A stretch of DNA of 64,000 bases, taken from positions 465,760-529,759 of the forward strand of contig NZ_QFWW01000008.1 in NCBI RefSeq assembly GCF_003265345.1, given 5' to 3'. This stretch comes from Lentzea terrae (GTDB lineage: Bacteria > Actinomycetota > Actinomycetes > Mycobacteriales > Pseudonocardiaceae). Below, piece by piece: positions 15,953 through 24,290 of the stretch (within the stretch, counting starts at the first letter, position 1; each line of letters opens with the position of its first letter). A program made the position numbers and the translations under genes. A model generated the notes under the pieces. It was not told the origin of the DNA and did no database searches. It saw nothing but the letters and a program-made list of their open reading frames with translations.

Positions 15953-17086
15953 GTGATCGACCACAGCGATCCGCACACCGGCTTGCACAGCGAGCACGGC
16001 GCGCTCGCCGGCGAACACCCCGGGCGAGCCAGGAACCCGGTGATCAAGGTGCACGACCTGGCCTGGCTGGAGTTCGCGAAGCCCGACCTGGAGCGCGCGG
16101 AGGCCTTCGCGGGCGCGTTCGGTTTCACGACGTGCTTGCGCACCAGGCACGAGCTGCACCTGCGCGGGACCGACGAGGGCGCGCCGTGCGTGATCATCCG
16201 CAGGGGGCCGAGGTCGAGGTTCCTCGGCCCGGCGTTCCGGGCCGCTGATCCGAACGACGTGCTGCGGCTGGCCGAAGCCACCGGGCATCGGGTCACCGAG
16301 CTGCCGGAGACCCTGGGCGGGATCACCGTCGACCTGCTCGACCCGAGCGGTCTGCGAACGCGGGTCGTTTCCGGCACCGACGACTTGCGCGCGTTACCGC
16401 CACAGGTTCCGCACACGCTCAACTTCGGCCGCGCGGCACGGCGCACCAACGCCACGCAGCGTCCGCCACGGGAGCCCGCGCGGGTGCAGCGGCTTGGGCA
16501 TGTCGTGCTGCAGACGACGACGTACCGGCAGACGCTCGACTGGTACCTGAAGCACCTCGGACTGATCGTCAGCGACTTCCTGTACTACCTGGGACAACGC
16601 GAGCGCGGCCCGGTGATGAGCTTCATCCGCTGCGACCGCGGCGCCACCCCCGCCGACCACCACACGCTGGCGCTGACGCTCGGTCCGTCAAATCGGTACG
16701 TGCACTCGGCCTACCAGGTCGCCGACCTGGACGCGCTCGCCGCGGGCGGGGAGTACCTGCACGATCACGGCTATCAGCGCTCGTGGGGCATCGGCCGACA
16801 CGTCCAGGGCAGCCAGATCTTCGACTACTGGCGCGACCCGGACGGATTCCTGGTCGAGCACTTCAGCGACGGCGACCTGTTCGACTGCACCCTCGAACCG
16901 GGCTGGGCGCCGATGACCGCCTCCGGCCTCGCGCAGTGGGGACCGCCCGCCACCGCCGACTTCCTCGGCGTCAAGCCGGGCAAGGAGTCCCTGCGCGAGC
17001 TGCGCACGTTGCTCTCCGCACTGCGCGAGGACAACGAGTTCGATCTCCGCCGCCTGCTGGGCCTGATGAAGGTCGCCCGCACGTGA
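15953..17086 (+). CDS. Extradiol (catechol-type) ring-cleavage dioxygenase, VOC superfamily
   Basis: This protein of about 377 residues has two vicinal-oxygen-chelate domains. The N-terminal domain starts at HDLAWLEFAKPDLERAEAF and the catalytic C-terminal one at RLGHVVLQTTTYRQTLDWYL. Likely metal ligands are His in LGHVV, His in GRHVQGSQIF and Glu in FLVEHF, after the conserved DYWRDPDG. It would cleave a catechol meta to the hydroxyls using Fe(II) and O2. The GTG at 15953 is chosen since AAGGAG at 15941-15946 fits. As first gene of the operon it is followed by a FAH-family hydrolase, acyl-CoA synthetase and flavin hydroxylase. A substituted hydroxyphenyl compound is the probable substrate. 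Confidence 0.87.
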   Translation: MIDHSDPHTGLHSEHGALAGEHPGRARNPVIKVHDLAWLEFAKPDLERAEAFAGAFGFTTCLRTRHELHLRGTDEGAPCVIIRRGPRSRFLGPAFRAADPNDVLRLAEATGHRVTELPETLGGITVDLLDPSGLRTRVVSGTDDLRALPPQVPHTLNFGRAARRTNATQRPPREPARVQRLGHVVLQTTTYRQTLDWYLKHLGLIVSDFLYYLGQRERGPVMSFIRCDRGATPADHHTLALTLGPSNRYVHSAYQVADLDALAAGGEYLHDHGYQRSWGIGRHVQGSQIFDYWRDPDGFLVEHFSDGDLFDCTLEPGWAPMTASGLAQWGPPATADFLGVKPGKESLRELRTLLSALREDNEFDLRRLLGLMKVART

Positions 17087-17111
17087 ACCGCGCCCGTCCC
17101 CAGGAGAACTT

Positions 17112-18053
17112 TTGAGCACCTCGATTCTGCGCACCGCCGACGCCTGGTACGTCGCCACGGCCGGTGGAGCCGTGAAGATCAGCACCGATGCCACGACCAC
17201 CGGCGAGCTGCTGGCCGACCGTCAGGCCATCGCGGCTGCCGTCGCCGGCGCGGCCACGGACCGCGTCGAGGACCTCGCGTTGGTCTCGCCGATCACCGCG
17301 CCCTGCCGGGTCGTCGCCCAGATGACCAACTTCGCCTCGCACGTGGCAGATGCCGGGATGGACCCGGAGACCGTGCCGTTGACGTTCTTCCGCAAGACGT
17401 CCGGGTCGATCAGCGGTCCGGTCGACGACGTGCTGAAACCGGCGCACGTGCGGCTGCTCGACTACGAGGTCGAGATCGGACTGGTGATCGGTCGCACGAT
17501 GCCGGTCGGCACCGAGGTCACCGAAGGCAGCCTGCACGAGTTCGTGGCGGGTCTGGTCGTGACCAACGACGTGTCCGCTCGCGACATCCAGTTGCCGCAG
17601 ACCCAGTTCTACGAGGCCAAGTCCTATCCGACCTTCACCCCGGTCGGGCCCTGGCTGGTGCTGCTCGACGCCGGTGAGTTCAGGCGGTTCACCGACCTGC
17701 GGCTGACGCTGTCGGTGAACGGCGAGACCCGGCAGGACTCGGGCGTCGGCACCGACATGATCTACCGGCCGCTGGAGGCGCTGCGAGCGCTGATGAGGTT
17801 CCAGCGACTGGACGCCGGTGACCTGATCCTGACCGGGACTCCGGCCGGCACCGCGCTGTCCGCGCCGCCCAAGGCCGTCGAGAAGATCGCCGCCCTGCTG
17901 CCCGCCGCGGTGAAGTGGAAGCTGTTCTTCAACGGACAGGCCAAAAACCCGAAGTACCTGGCCGACGGCGACGTCATCGAAGCCCGCGTCGCCACCTCCG
18001 ACGGCGCGATCGACCTCGGCACCCAGCGAACGAAGGTGCGGTACGCGCGATGA
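17112..18053 (+). CDS. Fumarylacetoacetate hydrolase (FAH) family protein
   Basis: This protein of about 313 residues has the FAH C-terminal fold. DYEVEIGLVIGR provides the metal-binding Glu cluster, followed by GLVVTNDVSARDIQ, FTPVGPWLV and DLILTGTPAGTA. FAH-family enzymes hydrolyse C-C bonds of ring-fission products, or hydrate or decarboxylate 2-hydroxy-dienoates. Directly after an extradiol dioxygenase, the role is probably processing the meta-cleavage product. The TTG start at 17112 is preceded by AGGAG 5 bases upstream. The final codons overlap the next gene by ATGA, showing coupled translation. Confidence 0.88.
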   Translation: MSTSILRTADAWYVATAGGAVKISTDATTTGELLADRQAIAAAVAGAATDRVEDLALVSPITAPCRVVAQMTNFASHVADAGMDPETVPLTFFRKTSGSISGPVDDVLKPAHVRLLDYEVEIGLVIGRTMPVGTEVTEGSLHEFVAGLVVTNDVSARDIQLPQTQFYEAKSYPTFTPVGPWLVLLDAGEFRRFTDLRLTLSVNGETRQDSGVGTDMIYRPLEALRALMRFQRLDAGDLILTGTPAGTALSAPPKAVEKIAALLPAAVKWKLFFNGQAKNPKYLADGDVIEARVATSDGAIDLGTQRTKVRYAR

Positions 18054-19915
18054 CCGACAACCTGCTGTGGCCGCGCTACACCGAACCCGCCGACCTGCCC
18101 GCGATCGAAGCCGTGCCACTTGCCGACAGGGGATTGCCCGAGTCGACCTACGCGTTGCTGGCGCGCGCCGCCCGGCTGTGGCCGCAGCGCACGGCGATCA
18201 GCGTGTTGCCCGATGCCACCCGGTGGCAGGAGCCCGTCGACCGCACCTTCACCGGTCTGCTGGCGGACGTGCACCGCTACGCGAACCTGTTGCGGGAGCT
18301 GGGTGTTCGGCGCGGCGACGCGGTGGCGCTGATGTCACCCAACTGCGCCGACCTCGTGCCGGCGACCCTGGCCGCGCAGCTGGCCGGGATCGCGGCGCCG
18401 CTCAACGGCAACCTGTCCCGCGACCACCTCACCGAGCTGCTCCGCCTTTCCGGTGCACGGGTCCTGATCACCGCAGGGCCGGAACTGGCATCGGACGTGT
18501 GGGCGAGGGCGCAGGCACTGGCCGGCGAACTCGACGCGATTCTCGTGCTGCGCCCGACCGGCGCGGCAGGTGTCCCGGAGCCGTTGCCCGCCATCGAAGG
18601 CGTATGCGTGGGCCACCTCGGTGATCTCGCCGCCGAATCGGACCCGGACGCTTTCGCCGGTGCGCTGCCGCTGTCGTCGGACCTGGCCGCGTTGTTCCAC
18701 ACCGGCGGCACCACCGGTGCGCCGAAGCTGGCCGCGCACACGCACGCCAACGAGGTCGCCGACGCGTGGATGATCGCCCTCAACTCGCTGCTCGGCGACG
18801 ATTCGGTCGTCTTCGCCGCGCTGCCGTTGTTCCACGTCAACGCGCTGGTCGTCACCCTGCTCGCGCCGCTGTTCAAGGGCCAGCCGACGGTGTGGGCGGG
18901 TCCGCTGGGCTACCGCGACCTCGCGCTGTACGGGCAGTTCTGGAAGATCGTCGAGCACTACCGGATCGCCGCGATGAGCGCGGTGCCCACCGTGTACGCG
19001 GTTCTCGCGCAGTGTCCGCTCGACGCCGACATCACCAGCCTGCGCTTCGCGATGGTCGGTGCCTCACCACTGCCCGCTGCGGTGCGGGAGAACTTCCAGT
19101 CCCACACCGGCGTCTCACTCGTGGAGGGCTACGGGCTCACCGAAGCCACCTGCGCCAGTGCACGCAGTTTCCCCGACGGACCGCGACCGGACGCGCTCGG
19201 CCAGCGCATGCCGTACCAGCGCATGAAGGTGGTCGACCCGGACACCGGAGAGGAACTACCGCCTGGACGGACCGGCGTCCTGGCGATCAGCGGTCCTACC
19301 GTGTTTCCCGGTTATGTCGTCGCACGCGACGACAGCGGTCACGTCCTCGACGGACGCGGCAGGCTGGCCGGCGGCTGGCTGAACACCGGCGACCTGGCCC
19401 GCCTCGACGGGGACGGGTTCCTGAGCCTGGCAGGCCGGGCCAAGGACCTCATCATCCGCGGCGGCCACAACATCGACCCCGTCGTCATCGAGGACGCCCT
19501 GCTGGCGCATCCCGCGGTGACGGCCGCCTGCGCGGTCGGCAGCCCTGATCCACACGCCGGCGAGGTACCGGTCGCGTACGTCACCCTCACCCCCGGGGTT
19601 ACCGCGGCGGAGGCCGACCTGCTGGCGTGGGCTGCCGACCGCGTGCCTGAGCGTGCCGCCGCACCGAAGGTCGTCACGGTGCTCGACGCGCTGCCGGTGA
19701 CCGACATCGGCAAGCCCTACAAGCTTCCGCTGCGTGCCGACGCGACCCGCCGCGTGATCTTCGAGGCGCTCGCCGGGTTCGACGGAGTGGACGCCGACGC
19801 GGTGATCGAGGACGGGACCGTCGTCGTGACGGTCACCGTACCGTCCGAAGTGGACGAGTCCGCGGTGAAGGACCTGCTCGGCCGCTACGCCATCTCGTAC
19901 CGCTTCCCAGGCTGA
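18050..19915 (+). CDS. Acyl-CoA synthetase (AMP-forming, ANL superfamily)
   Basis: This is a 621-residue ATP-dependent acyl-CoA ligase. The phosphate-binding loop HTGGTTGAPKLAAHTH, YGLTEATC, LNTGDLARLDGDGFLSLAGR and KDLIIRGGHNI are the core A3-A8 motifs. GKPYKLPLR supplies the catalytic C-terminal lysine. The enzyme would activate the aromatic or aliphatic acid of the pathway as its CoA thioester; which acid is unknown. An extra C-terminal beta-rich tail of about 50 residues (AVIEDGTVVVTVTVPSEVDE) extends beyond the lysine. The start is the ATG at 18050 in ATGA overlap with the FAH gene. Confidence 0.92.
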   Translation: MTDNLLWPRYTEPADLPAIEAVPLADRGLPESTYALLARAARLWPQRTAISVLPDATRWQEPVDRTFTGLLADVHRYANLLRELGVRRGDAVALMSPNCADLVPATLAAQLAGIAAPLNGNLSRDHLTELLRLSGARVLITAGPELASDVWARAQALAGELDAILVLRPTGAAGVPEPLPAIEGVCVGHLGDLAAESDPDAFAGALPLSSDLAALFHTGGTTGAPKLAAHTHANEVADAWMIALNSLLGDDSVVFAALPLFHVNALVVTLLAPLFKGQPTVWAGPLGYRDLALYGQFWKIVEHYRIAAMSAVPTVYAVLAQCPLDADITSLRFAMVGASPLPAAVRENFQSHTGVSLVEGYGLTEATCASARSFPDGPRPDALGQRMPYQRMKVVDPDTGEELPPGRTGVLAISGPTVFPGYVVARDDSGHVLDGRGRLAGGWLNTGDLARLDGDGFLSLAGRAKDLIIRGGHNIDPVVIEDALLAHPAVTAACAVGSPDPHAGEVPVAYVTLTPGVTAAEADLLAWAADRVPERAAAPKVVTVLDALPVTDIGKPYKLPLRADATRRVIFEALAGFDGVDADAVIEDGTVVVTVTVPSEVDESAVKDLLGRYAISYRFPG

Positions 19916-19931
19916 CCTCAGAGGACAGATC

Positions 19932-20282
19932 ATGATCGTGTTGACGGTGTTGTCCGTTCTGCTGGCAGTTCTCTTCGTGCTGCTCGGCATCGGCAAAGTG
20001 CTGGCGTTGCCACGCATGCGTGAACTCGCCGAGCACGCCGGGTTCTCCGTCGCGGCCTACCGGGGGATCGGTGCGCTGGAGCTGGCGGGCGCCGGCGGAC
20101 TTCTCCTCGGACTGACCGTGCCGGTTCTCGGGGCTTCGGCGGGTGCGGGTCTGCTGCTCCTGCTCGCGGGCGCGGTGATCACCCACGCCCGCAACCGGGA
20201 CGGGATCCGCGAGATCGCTCCGGCGCTGGTCTGCACGGTGCTCGTCGCGGCCTATCTCGCAGCTCTCGGCGCGTCGTCGTGA
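19932..20282 (+). CDS. DoxX family membrane protein
   Basis: This 116-residue protein has four hydrophobic helices (IVLTVLSVLLAVLFVLLGI, GIGALELAGAGGLLLGL, AGAGLLLLLAGAVITHA, PALVCTVLVAAYLAAL). The spacing GIGKV...R..G.LEL.G..GLLLG is typical of DoxX/DoxD-like proteins. Members are often found beside oxidoreductases, and their biochemical function is mostly unproven. It lies 16 bp after the acyl-CoA synthetase with AGAGGACAG ahead of the ATG. It overlaps the following monooxygenase start (GTGA). Confidence 0.87.
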   Translation: MIVLTVLSVLLAVLFVLLGIGKVLALPRMRELAEHAGFSVAAYRGIGALELAGAGGLLLGLTVPVLGASAGAGLLLLLAGAVITHARNRDGIREIAPALVCTVLVAAYLAALGASS

Positions 20283-21808
20283 AGGTTCCCGTGGTAGTCG
20301 TCGGCGCGGGCCCCACCGGGCTGGCCGCCGCGACACTGCTCGCCCGGTACGGCGTCGAGTGCGTGGTGCTGGAGCGCTGGGAGTCGGTCTTCCCGCAGCC
20401 GCGCGCGGTCCACCTGGACGACGAGGTCTACCGCATCCTCGGGCGCCTCGGACTGGCCGGCGAGTTCGCCGCCATCTCGTGGCACTGCCACGGGTTGCGG
20501 CTGCTCGACCCGGACCTGCGCGTGCTGGCCGAGTTCCGGCGCGCCCCCGACACCGGCCGCCACGGTTATCCGCGCGCGAACATGTTCGACCAACCCGACC
20601 TGGAGCGCATCCTCCGTGCCGGACTGGAGGCCACCCGCACGGCCACCCTCCGCAGCAACGCCGAGGTCACCGGGATCGTCCAGGGCGGGGTCGGACCGGT
20701 GCGGGTCGAAGTGACCGACCGCGTCACCGGTGAGTGCGAGACGATCCATGCGGACTACGTGCTCGGCTGCGACGGCGCCAACAGTCTCACCAGGAAGGCG
20801 ATCGGCGCGGCGATGACGGACCTGAAGTTCGACCAGCGCTGGCTCGTGGTCGACATCGCCACCACCGCCGATCTCGGCGAATGGGAAGGCGTGCACCAGG
20901 TCTGCGACCCCGGCCGCGCCGCGACCTACATGCGCATCGGCAAGACCCGCTACCGCTGGGAGTTCCGCCTGCTGCCGGGCGAGAACGGCGGCGACTTCCA
21001 CGACCGGGACCGGCTGCACCGGTTGATCGGACCGTGGACCGGGGAGATCCCGGCGGACGAGCTGGAGGTCGTTCGCGTGGCCGAGTACACCTTCCGCGCG
21101 CAGGTCGCGGACCGGTGGCGGGACCGGCGGGTGTTCCTGCTCGGCGACGCGGCGCACCTCACGCCTCCGTTCGTCGGGCAGGGGATGGGCGCCGGGTTGC
21201 GTGACGCCGTCAACCTCGCCTGGAAGCTCGCGGGCGTCCTCGGCGGAACCCTGCCCGAACAGGCGCTCGACACCTACGAGGCGGAGCGCAAGCCGCACGC
21301 GCGCGCCATGATCCGGATGGCGAAGCTGATCGGCACGGCCATGACCGAGGGCGGCCGGCTCGGTGAACTCCTCCGCCGGGTGCTGGCACCACGCTTGGCT
21401 CTGTTTCCTGGCTTGTCGGTCCACGTCCTCGACAGCGAGACACCCCCGCTGCGCCGCTCGGGCCTGGTCGTGCGGCCACGTCTGCGGCGGACCCTGGCGG
21501 GACGGCTGTGTCCCAACGCCCTTCTCGACGACGGACGCCGCTTGGACGACGTTGCCGCCGGCCGCTTCGCCGTTGTCACGGCGATCGCCCCGACGGAAGC
21601 CGAACGCGCCGCCGTCGAGGAGTACGGGGCGGTGCTCGTCACCACCCGGCGCTCCGACGAGCTGCATCACTGGCTCCGTGCCGGTCGCACCCGCGCCGCC
21701 GTCATCCGCCCGGACGGCACGGTGCTGAGCACGAGCAACAGCCTCTCCCGGCTGTGCCTCTCCCTGCCCCGGTTCACCGTGAGGAGCAACGTTGCCCCGA
21801 CGCCCTGA
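20279..21808 (+). CDS. FAD-dependent aromatic monooxygenase (MhpA/PHBH class A)
   Basis: This 509-residue flavoprotein hydroxylase has GAGPTGLAAATLLARYG (FAD ADP-binding), a DG-type motif (VLGCDGANSLTRKAIG) and GDAAHLTPPFVGQGMGAGLR (FAD ribityl contact). The C-terminal thioredoxin-like domain (RRTLAGRLCPNALL) is that of 3-(3-hydroxyphenyl)propionate hydroxylase-type enzymes. It would ortho-hydroxylate a phenolic ring to the catechol that the extradiol dioxygenase cleaves. The GTG start at 20279 overlaps the DoxX stop. NAD(P)H would be the reductant. Confidence 0.92.
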   Translation: MKVPVVVVGAGPTGLAAATLLARYGVECVVLERWESVFPQPRAVHLDDEVYRILGRLGLAGEFAAISWHCHGLRLLDPDLRVLAEFRRAPDTGRHGYPRANMFDQPDLERILRAGLEATRTATLRSNAEVTGIVQGGVGPVRVEVTDRVTGECETIHADYVLGCDGANSLTRKAIGAAMTDLKFDQRWLVVDIATTADLGEWEGVHQVCDPGRAATYMRIGKTRYRWEFRLLPGENGGDFHDRDRLHRLIGPWTGEIPADELEVVRVAEYTFRAQVADRWRDRRVFLLGDAAHLTPPFVGQGMGAGLRDAVNLAWKLAGVLGGTLPEQALDTYEAERKPHARAMIRMAKLIGTAMTEGGRLGELLRRVLAPRLALFPGLSVHVLDSETPPLRRSGLVVRPRLRRTLAGRLCPNALLDDGRRLDDVAAGRFAVVTAIAPTEAERAAVEEYGAVLVTTRRSDELHHWLRAGRTRAAVIRPDGTVLSTSNSLSRLCLSLPRFTVRSNVAPTP

Positions 21809-21878
21809 CGTTCCCGCATACGCGCCGGACATCATCCGCCGTCTCCACCGGCTGCCGCTCGAACTCGTTCCCGCCTGA
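21792..21878 (+). CDS. Possible 28-residue peptide between monooxygenase and ferredoxin
   Basis: A TTG at 21792, with GAGGAG a few bases upstream, opens a frame ending at 21878: MPRRPDVPAYAPDIIRR continuing to LVPA. It overlaps the monooxygenase end and stops 15 bases before the ferredoxin. It is proline- and arginine-rich and matches no family I know. It may be a coupling ORF that keeps ribosomes moving to the ferredoxin, or a relic. Confidence 0.3.
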   Translation: MPRRPDVPAYAPDIIRRLHRLPLELVPA

Positions 21879-21893
21879 CGAAAGGGGAGACCC

Positions 21894-22091
21894 GTGCGGA
21901 TCTCCGTCGACCACGACCGCTGCGAGGGCCACGGCCTGTGTGCCGGCCAGGCTCCTGCCGTCTTCGACCTCGACGACGACGCGCAGGTCGTCTACCGGTT
22001 CGAAGGCCAGACCGTGCCGCTCGAGCACCGTGCAGTGGCGCGAGCCGCTGTCGACGTCTGTCCGGTCGCTGCACTGCGCGAGCTCAACTGA
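21894..22091 (+). CDS. Single-cluster ferredoxin ([3Fe-4S]/[4Fe-4S], P450-type)
   Basis: This is a 65-residue ferredoxin with CEGHGLC (C-x5-C) and the distal DVCPVAAL. The small spacing and a single set of three visible cysteines indicate a [3Fe-4S] cluster, as in actinobacterial ferredoxins that feed cytochrome P450s. AAAGGGGAG precedes the GTG start. No P450 or reductase gene is present in the operon, so its partner is encoded elsewhere. Confidence 0.92.
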   Translation: MRISVDHDRCEGHGLCAGQAPAVFDLDDDAQVVYRFEGQTVPLEHRAVARAAVDVCPVAALRELN

Positions 22092-22112
22092 CCGTTATGG
22101 GTGAGGTTCACA

Positions 22113-22128
22113 TTGATTGAATCATCAG
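22113..22128. promoter_or_regulatory. Imperfect copy of the aromatic-operon operator before tetR
   Basis: TTGATTGAATCATCAG has one perfect half-site (TCATCAG) and a TGAT remnant of the other. This gives 11 of the 14 defined positions of the core found twice at 15870-15943. It lies just upstream of the TetR start and suggests weaker autoregulation. Confidence 0.6.
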
Positions 22129-22135
22129 GACTGGC

Positions 22136-22816
22136 ATGCAGTATTTTGCAGATATGGCCACACCGCGATCCGGCAGTGCCGAGTCCGCCACGCGCACAGA
22201 GCGGCGCAAGGCCCAGACTCGTCAGAAACTGATCGATGCGGCGCGCGGTTTCCTCGCCGGCGACAGGCACACCACGGTGAGCATTCAGGACATCACCGAC
22301 GAAGCGGACGTGGGTTTCGGTTCGTTCTACAACCACTTCGCCAGCAAGGCCGAGCTGTTCGAGGCGGCCGTGTCGGAGGTGCTGGAGGAGCTCGGCCGAC
22401 TGCTGGACGACCTCAGCAGCAACGTCGACGATCCGGCGGTGGCCTTCGCGCAGTCGATGCGGTTGACCGCGCGCCTCGCGGTGGCGCGGCCGGAGACGGC
22501 GCAGGTACTGGTGCGGCACGGGATGGCGTACATCGACGCCGACGCCGGGCTCGCTCCGCGTGCCCTGCGCGACATCGAGACGGGAATCGCGTCCGGCCGC
22601 TTCAAAGTCGGTGAGCCGCGGCTGGCTCTGGCGACCACAGCCGGCGCGCTGCTGGCCGTGCTGCACGTGTCGCTGGCGAACCCGGAGGGTGTCACCGACG
22701 CGACGTGCGACGAGGTGGCCGAACAACTGCTGCGCATGCTCGGAGTCCCGCTCGACGAAGCTCGCGAAATCGCAACCGCGCCGCTGCCGGACGCCTCGGC
22801 CGTCAGCCAGGTCTGA
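22136..22816 (+). CDS. TetR-family regulator of the aromatic operon
   Basis: This 226-residue protein has a helix-turn-helix: RQKLIDAARGFLAG, then VSIQDITDEADVGFGSFYNH and FASKAELFEAAV. A helical effector domain follows. It is the last gene of the operon. The half-operator 8 bases before its start and the two full operators before the dioxygenase share one core. I infer that it represses the operon until a pathway compound binds. The ATG at 22136 or 22154 could be the start; neither has a strong ribosome site. Confidence 0.9.
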   Translation: MQYFADMATPRSGSAESATRTERRKAQTRQKLIDAARGFLAGDRHTTVSIQDITDEADVGFGSFYNHFASKAELFEAAVSEVLEELGRLLDDLSSNVDDPAVAFAQSMRLTARLAVARPETAQVLVRHGMAYIDADAGLAPRALRDIETGIASGRFKVGEPRLALATTAGALLAVLHVSLANPEGVTDATCDEVAEQLLRMLGVPLDEAREIATAPLPDASAVSQV

Positions 22817-23380
22817 GGTCGCTGCCCAACTGGTCCTGCGCGAACACCGCCGGCCTGGGTTGCGGTACGAGCTGCCCGAAGGCCCGCAACGGGACAGAAC
22901 CACCGGTTGTGGGGACCGTCCACATCGGACTCCACGTCGGTTGTGACGCCTCGGTGAAGCAGGTGCGCGCCGGTGATCGGTCGGACCTGCGGATCGGTTG
23001 AGGAGAACTGCTCTTCTGCTCGTAGGCGCGGTCCCATCCCTCGATGGCGCCGGTGTCCTGGAAGTACACGCCGGCCGGGCGGTTCAGGGTCCGCTGCATC
23101 CAGGTCTGGTTGATGCCCGCCACCCGGCACGTCCGCAACTGCACCAAGGTGCCGTTCGCGGTCCCGCCACCGCGGACGTCCAGGCACTTCACCACGCCGC
23201 CGACTGAACCGCATCGGCTGTGTTCGCGCCCGGGACCTCCAGACACCTGCCGGACGCGCTGCTCATCAGTTCCCTCGACGCACCGACGACAACAGCTCCG
23301 GTCGTAGGGGCTGACACCAACAGGCCCGCGCACACGGCGGCACTGACCGCCATCGCCAGGGTGGAACGTCGAAGTCTCAT
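22817..23380 (-). pseudogene. Secreted ricin-B-type lectin protein, frameshifted remnant
   Basis: From the ATG at 23380 a clear signal peptide (MRLRRSTLAMAVSAAVCAGL, ending near TTGA) leads into SGRCLEVPGANTADAVQS, a ricin-B beta-trefoil repeat, which stops at 23189. A second frame continues with KCLDVRGGGTANGTLVQL, RTC and QTWMQRTLNRPAGVYFQDTG, another lectin repeat. The jump from one repeat to the middle of another suggests a deletion. The true 3' boundary near 22817 is uncertain. Confidence 0.7.
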
Positions 23381-23485
23381 GGTCAACTCCACACGGAGGC
23401 AGGGGACGACCATCATCGCGCCGGCAGGAGGCGGTGTTCAAGCGATGGTCTAGACCCCACCGGGGAGGACGGTCGGGTTGCCAGA

Positions 23486-24172
23486 TCAGGGCGCGTTCGT
23501 GCGTGTGGGACGTCGCGCATCGCCGTCCATGATTTCTTGCCGTCGAACGATTTGGAGCGTTTGCACGACGAACTGCCACGGCCCGACGCCGAGCTGCCGC
23601 AGCCCTGGCGCGTGATCATGCGCGACCGTCACCACGGCCCCGGCGAACAGCAGCCACCAGAACGCTCGTGCGGGCCGGTGAACCCGGCCGAGCCGGGCCT
23701 GGTGGAACGGAACGTGCCGCTCCTCGTCCCGCAGAATGCGGTCCGCGACGGCGGCGGTGAGCGGGTCCCGGCTGCCGTCCCGCAACGCCCGGTAGTACCG
23801 CAGCGCCACGGTTTCCGCGATGAGCAGCACCATCAGCTCCAGCCGCAGTCCCAACGCACGACGCAGCCGCACGAACACCGCGTCCGTCCAGTGTGCACTG
23901 ATCGTCGGCTGGCCGGCTGCCCGCAGCAGGTGCTCCAGCAGCCGCGCGTGGTTCTGTTCCTCGGCGACGAACAACCGCACCGCCTCGCCGTACGTGCCGC
24001 CCCCGGCCTTGGCGATCAGGTTGGCGCCGTCGCCGGACTCGCCGACCTGGAACCGTTGCACGCTTTTGACGACGTCGGGGTGCAGCCGTGCGCCGACGGC
24101 CCAGTCGGGGTCACCCGTTCGCTTCCGGCGTGCGGCTTCGGCCTCGAAGTTCTCGACCCACGTGGTGAACAT
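23486..24172 (-). CDS. Ferritin-like diiron protein
   Basis: This 228-residue protein is a four-helix bundle with two carboxylate-histidine motifs. The first includes FVAEEQNHARLLEHLL (EExxH). The second is MVLLIAETVALRYYRALR plus DRILRDEERHVPFH (E...DEExH). This arrangement defines a ferritin-like/rubrerythrin-type diiron site. A hydrophobic stretch near residues 170-190 (FWWLLFAGAVVTVAH) may associate with the membrane. The start is placed at the ATG at 24172 (MFTTWVENFEAEAARR), which matches family N-termini. Its role is unknown: iron redox or oxygenase chemistry is possible. Confidence 0.8.
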   Translation of the reverse strand: MFTTWVENFEAEAARRKRTGDPDWAVGARLHPDVVKSVQRFQVGESGDGANLIAKAGGGTYGEAVRLFVAEEQNHARLLEHLLRAAGQPTISAHWTDAVFVRLRRALGLRLELMVLLIAETVALRYYRALRDGSRDPLTAAVADRILRDEERHVPFHQARLGRVHRPARAFWWLLFAGAVVTVAHDHAPGLRQLGVGPWQFVVQTLQIVRRQEIMDGDARRPTRTNAP

Positions 24173-24290
24173 GACCGGAAGACGGCCGGGGCACCGTCTG
24201 CGTTGGCCGTGTTGTGGGGAGGTTCTGTGAAGGTTCTGCGCAGGTGTCGAGCAGGCCAGCCGATCCATAGTGGACAGTCATCCGGATCGG

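Noticed and set aside
22803..23579. A 258-residue minus-strand protein as one intact gene
   Set aside because: Only its middle matches a lectin repeat; the signal peptide and first repeat are in another frame, so the locus is treated as a frameshifted pseudogene.
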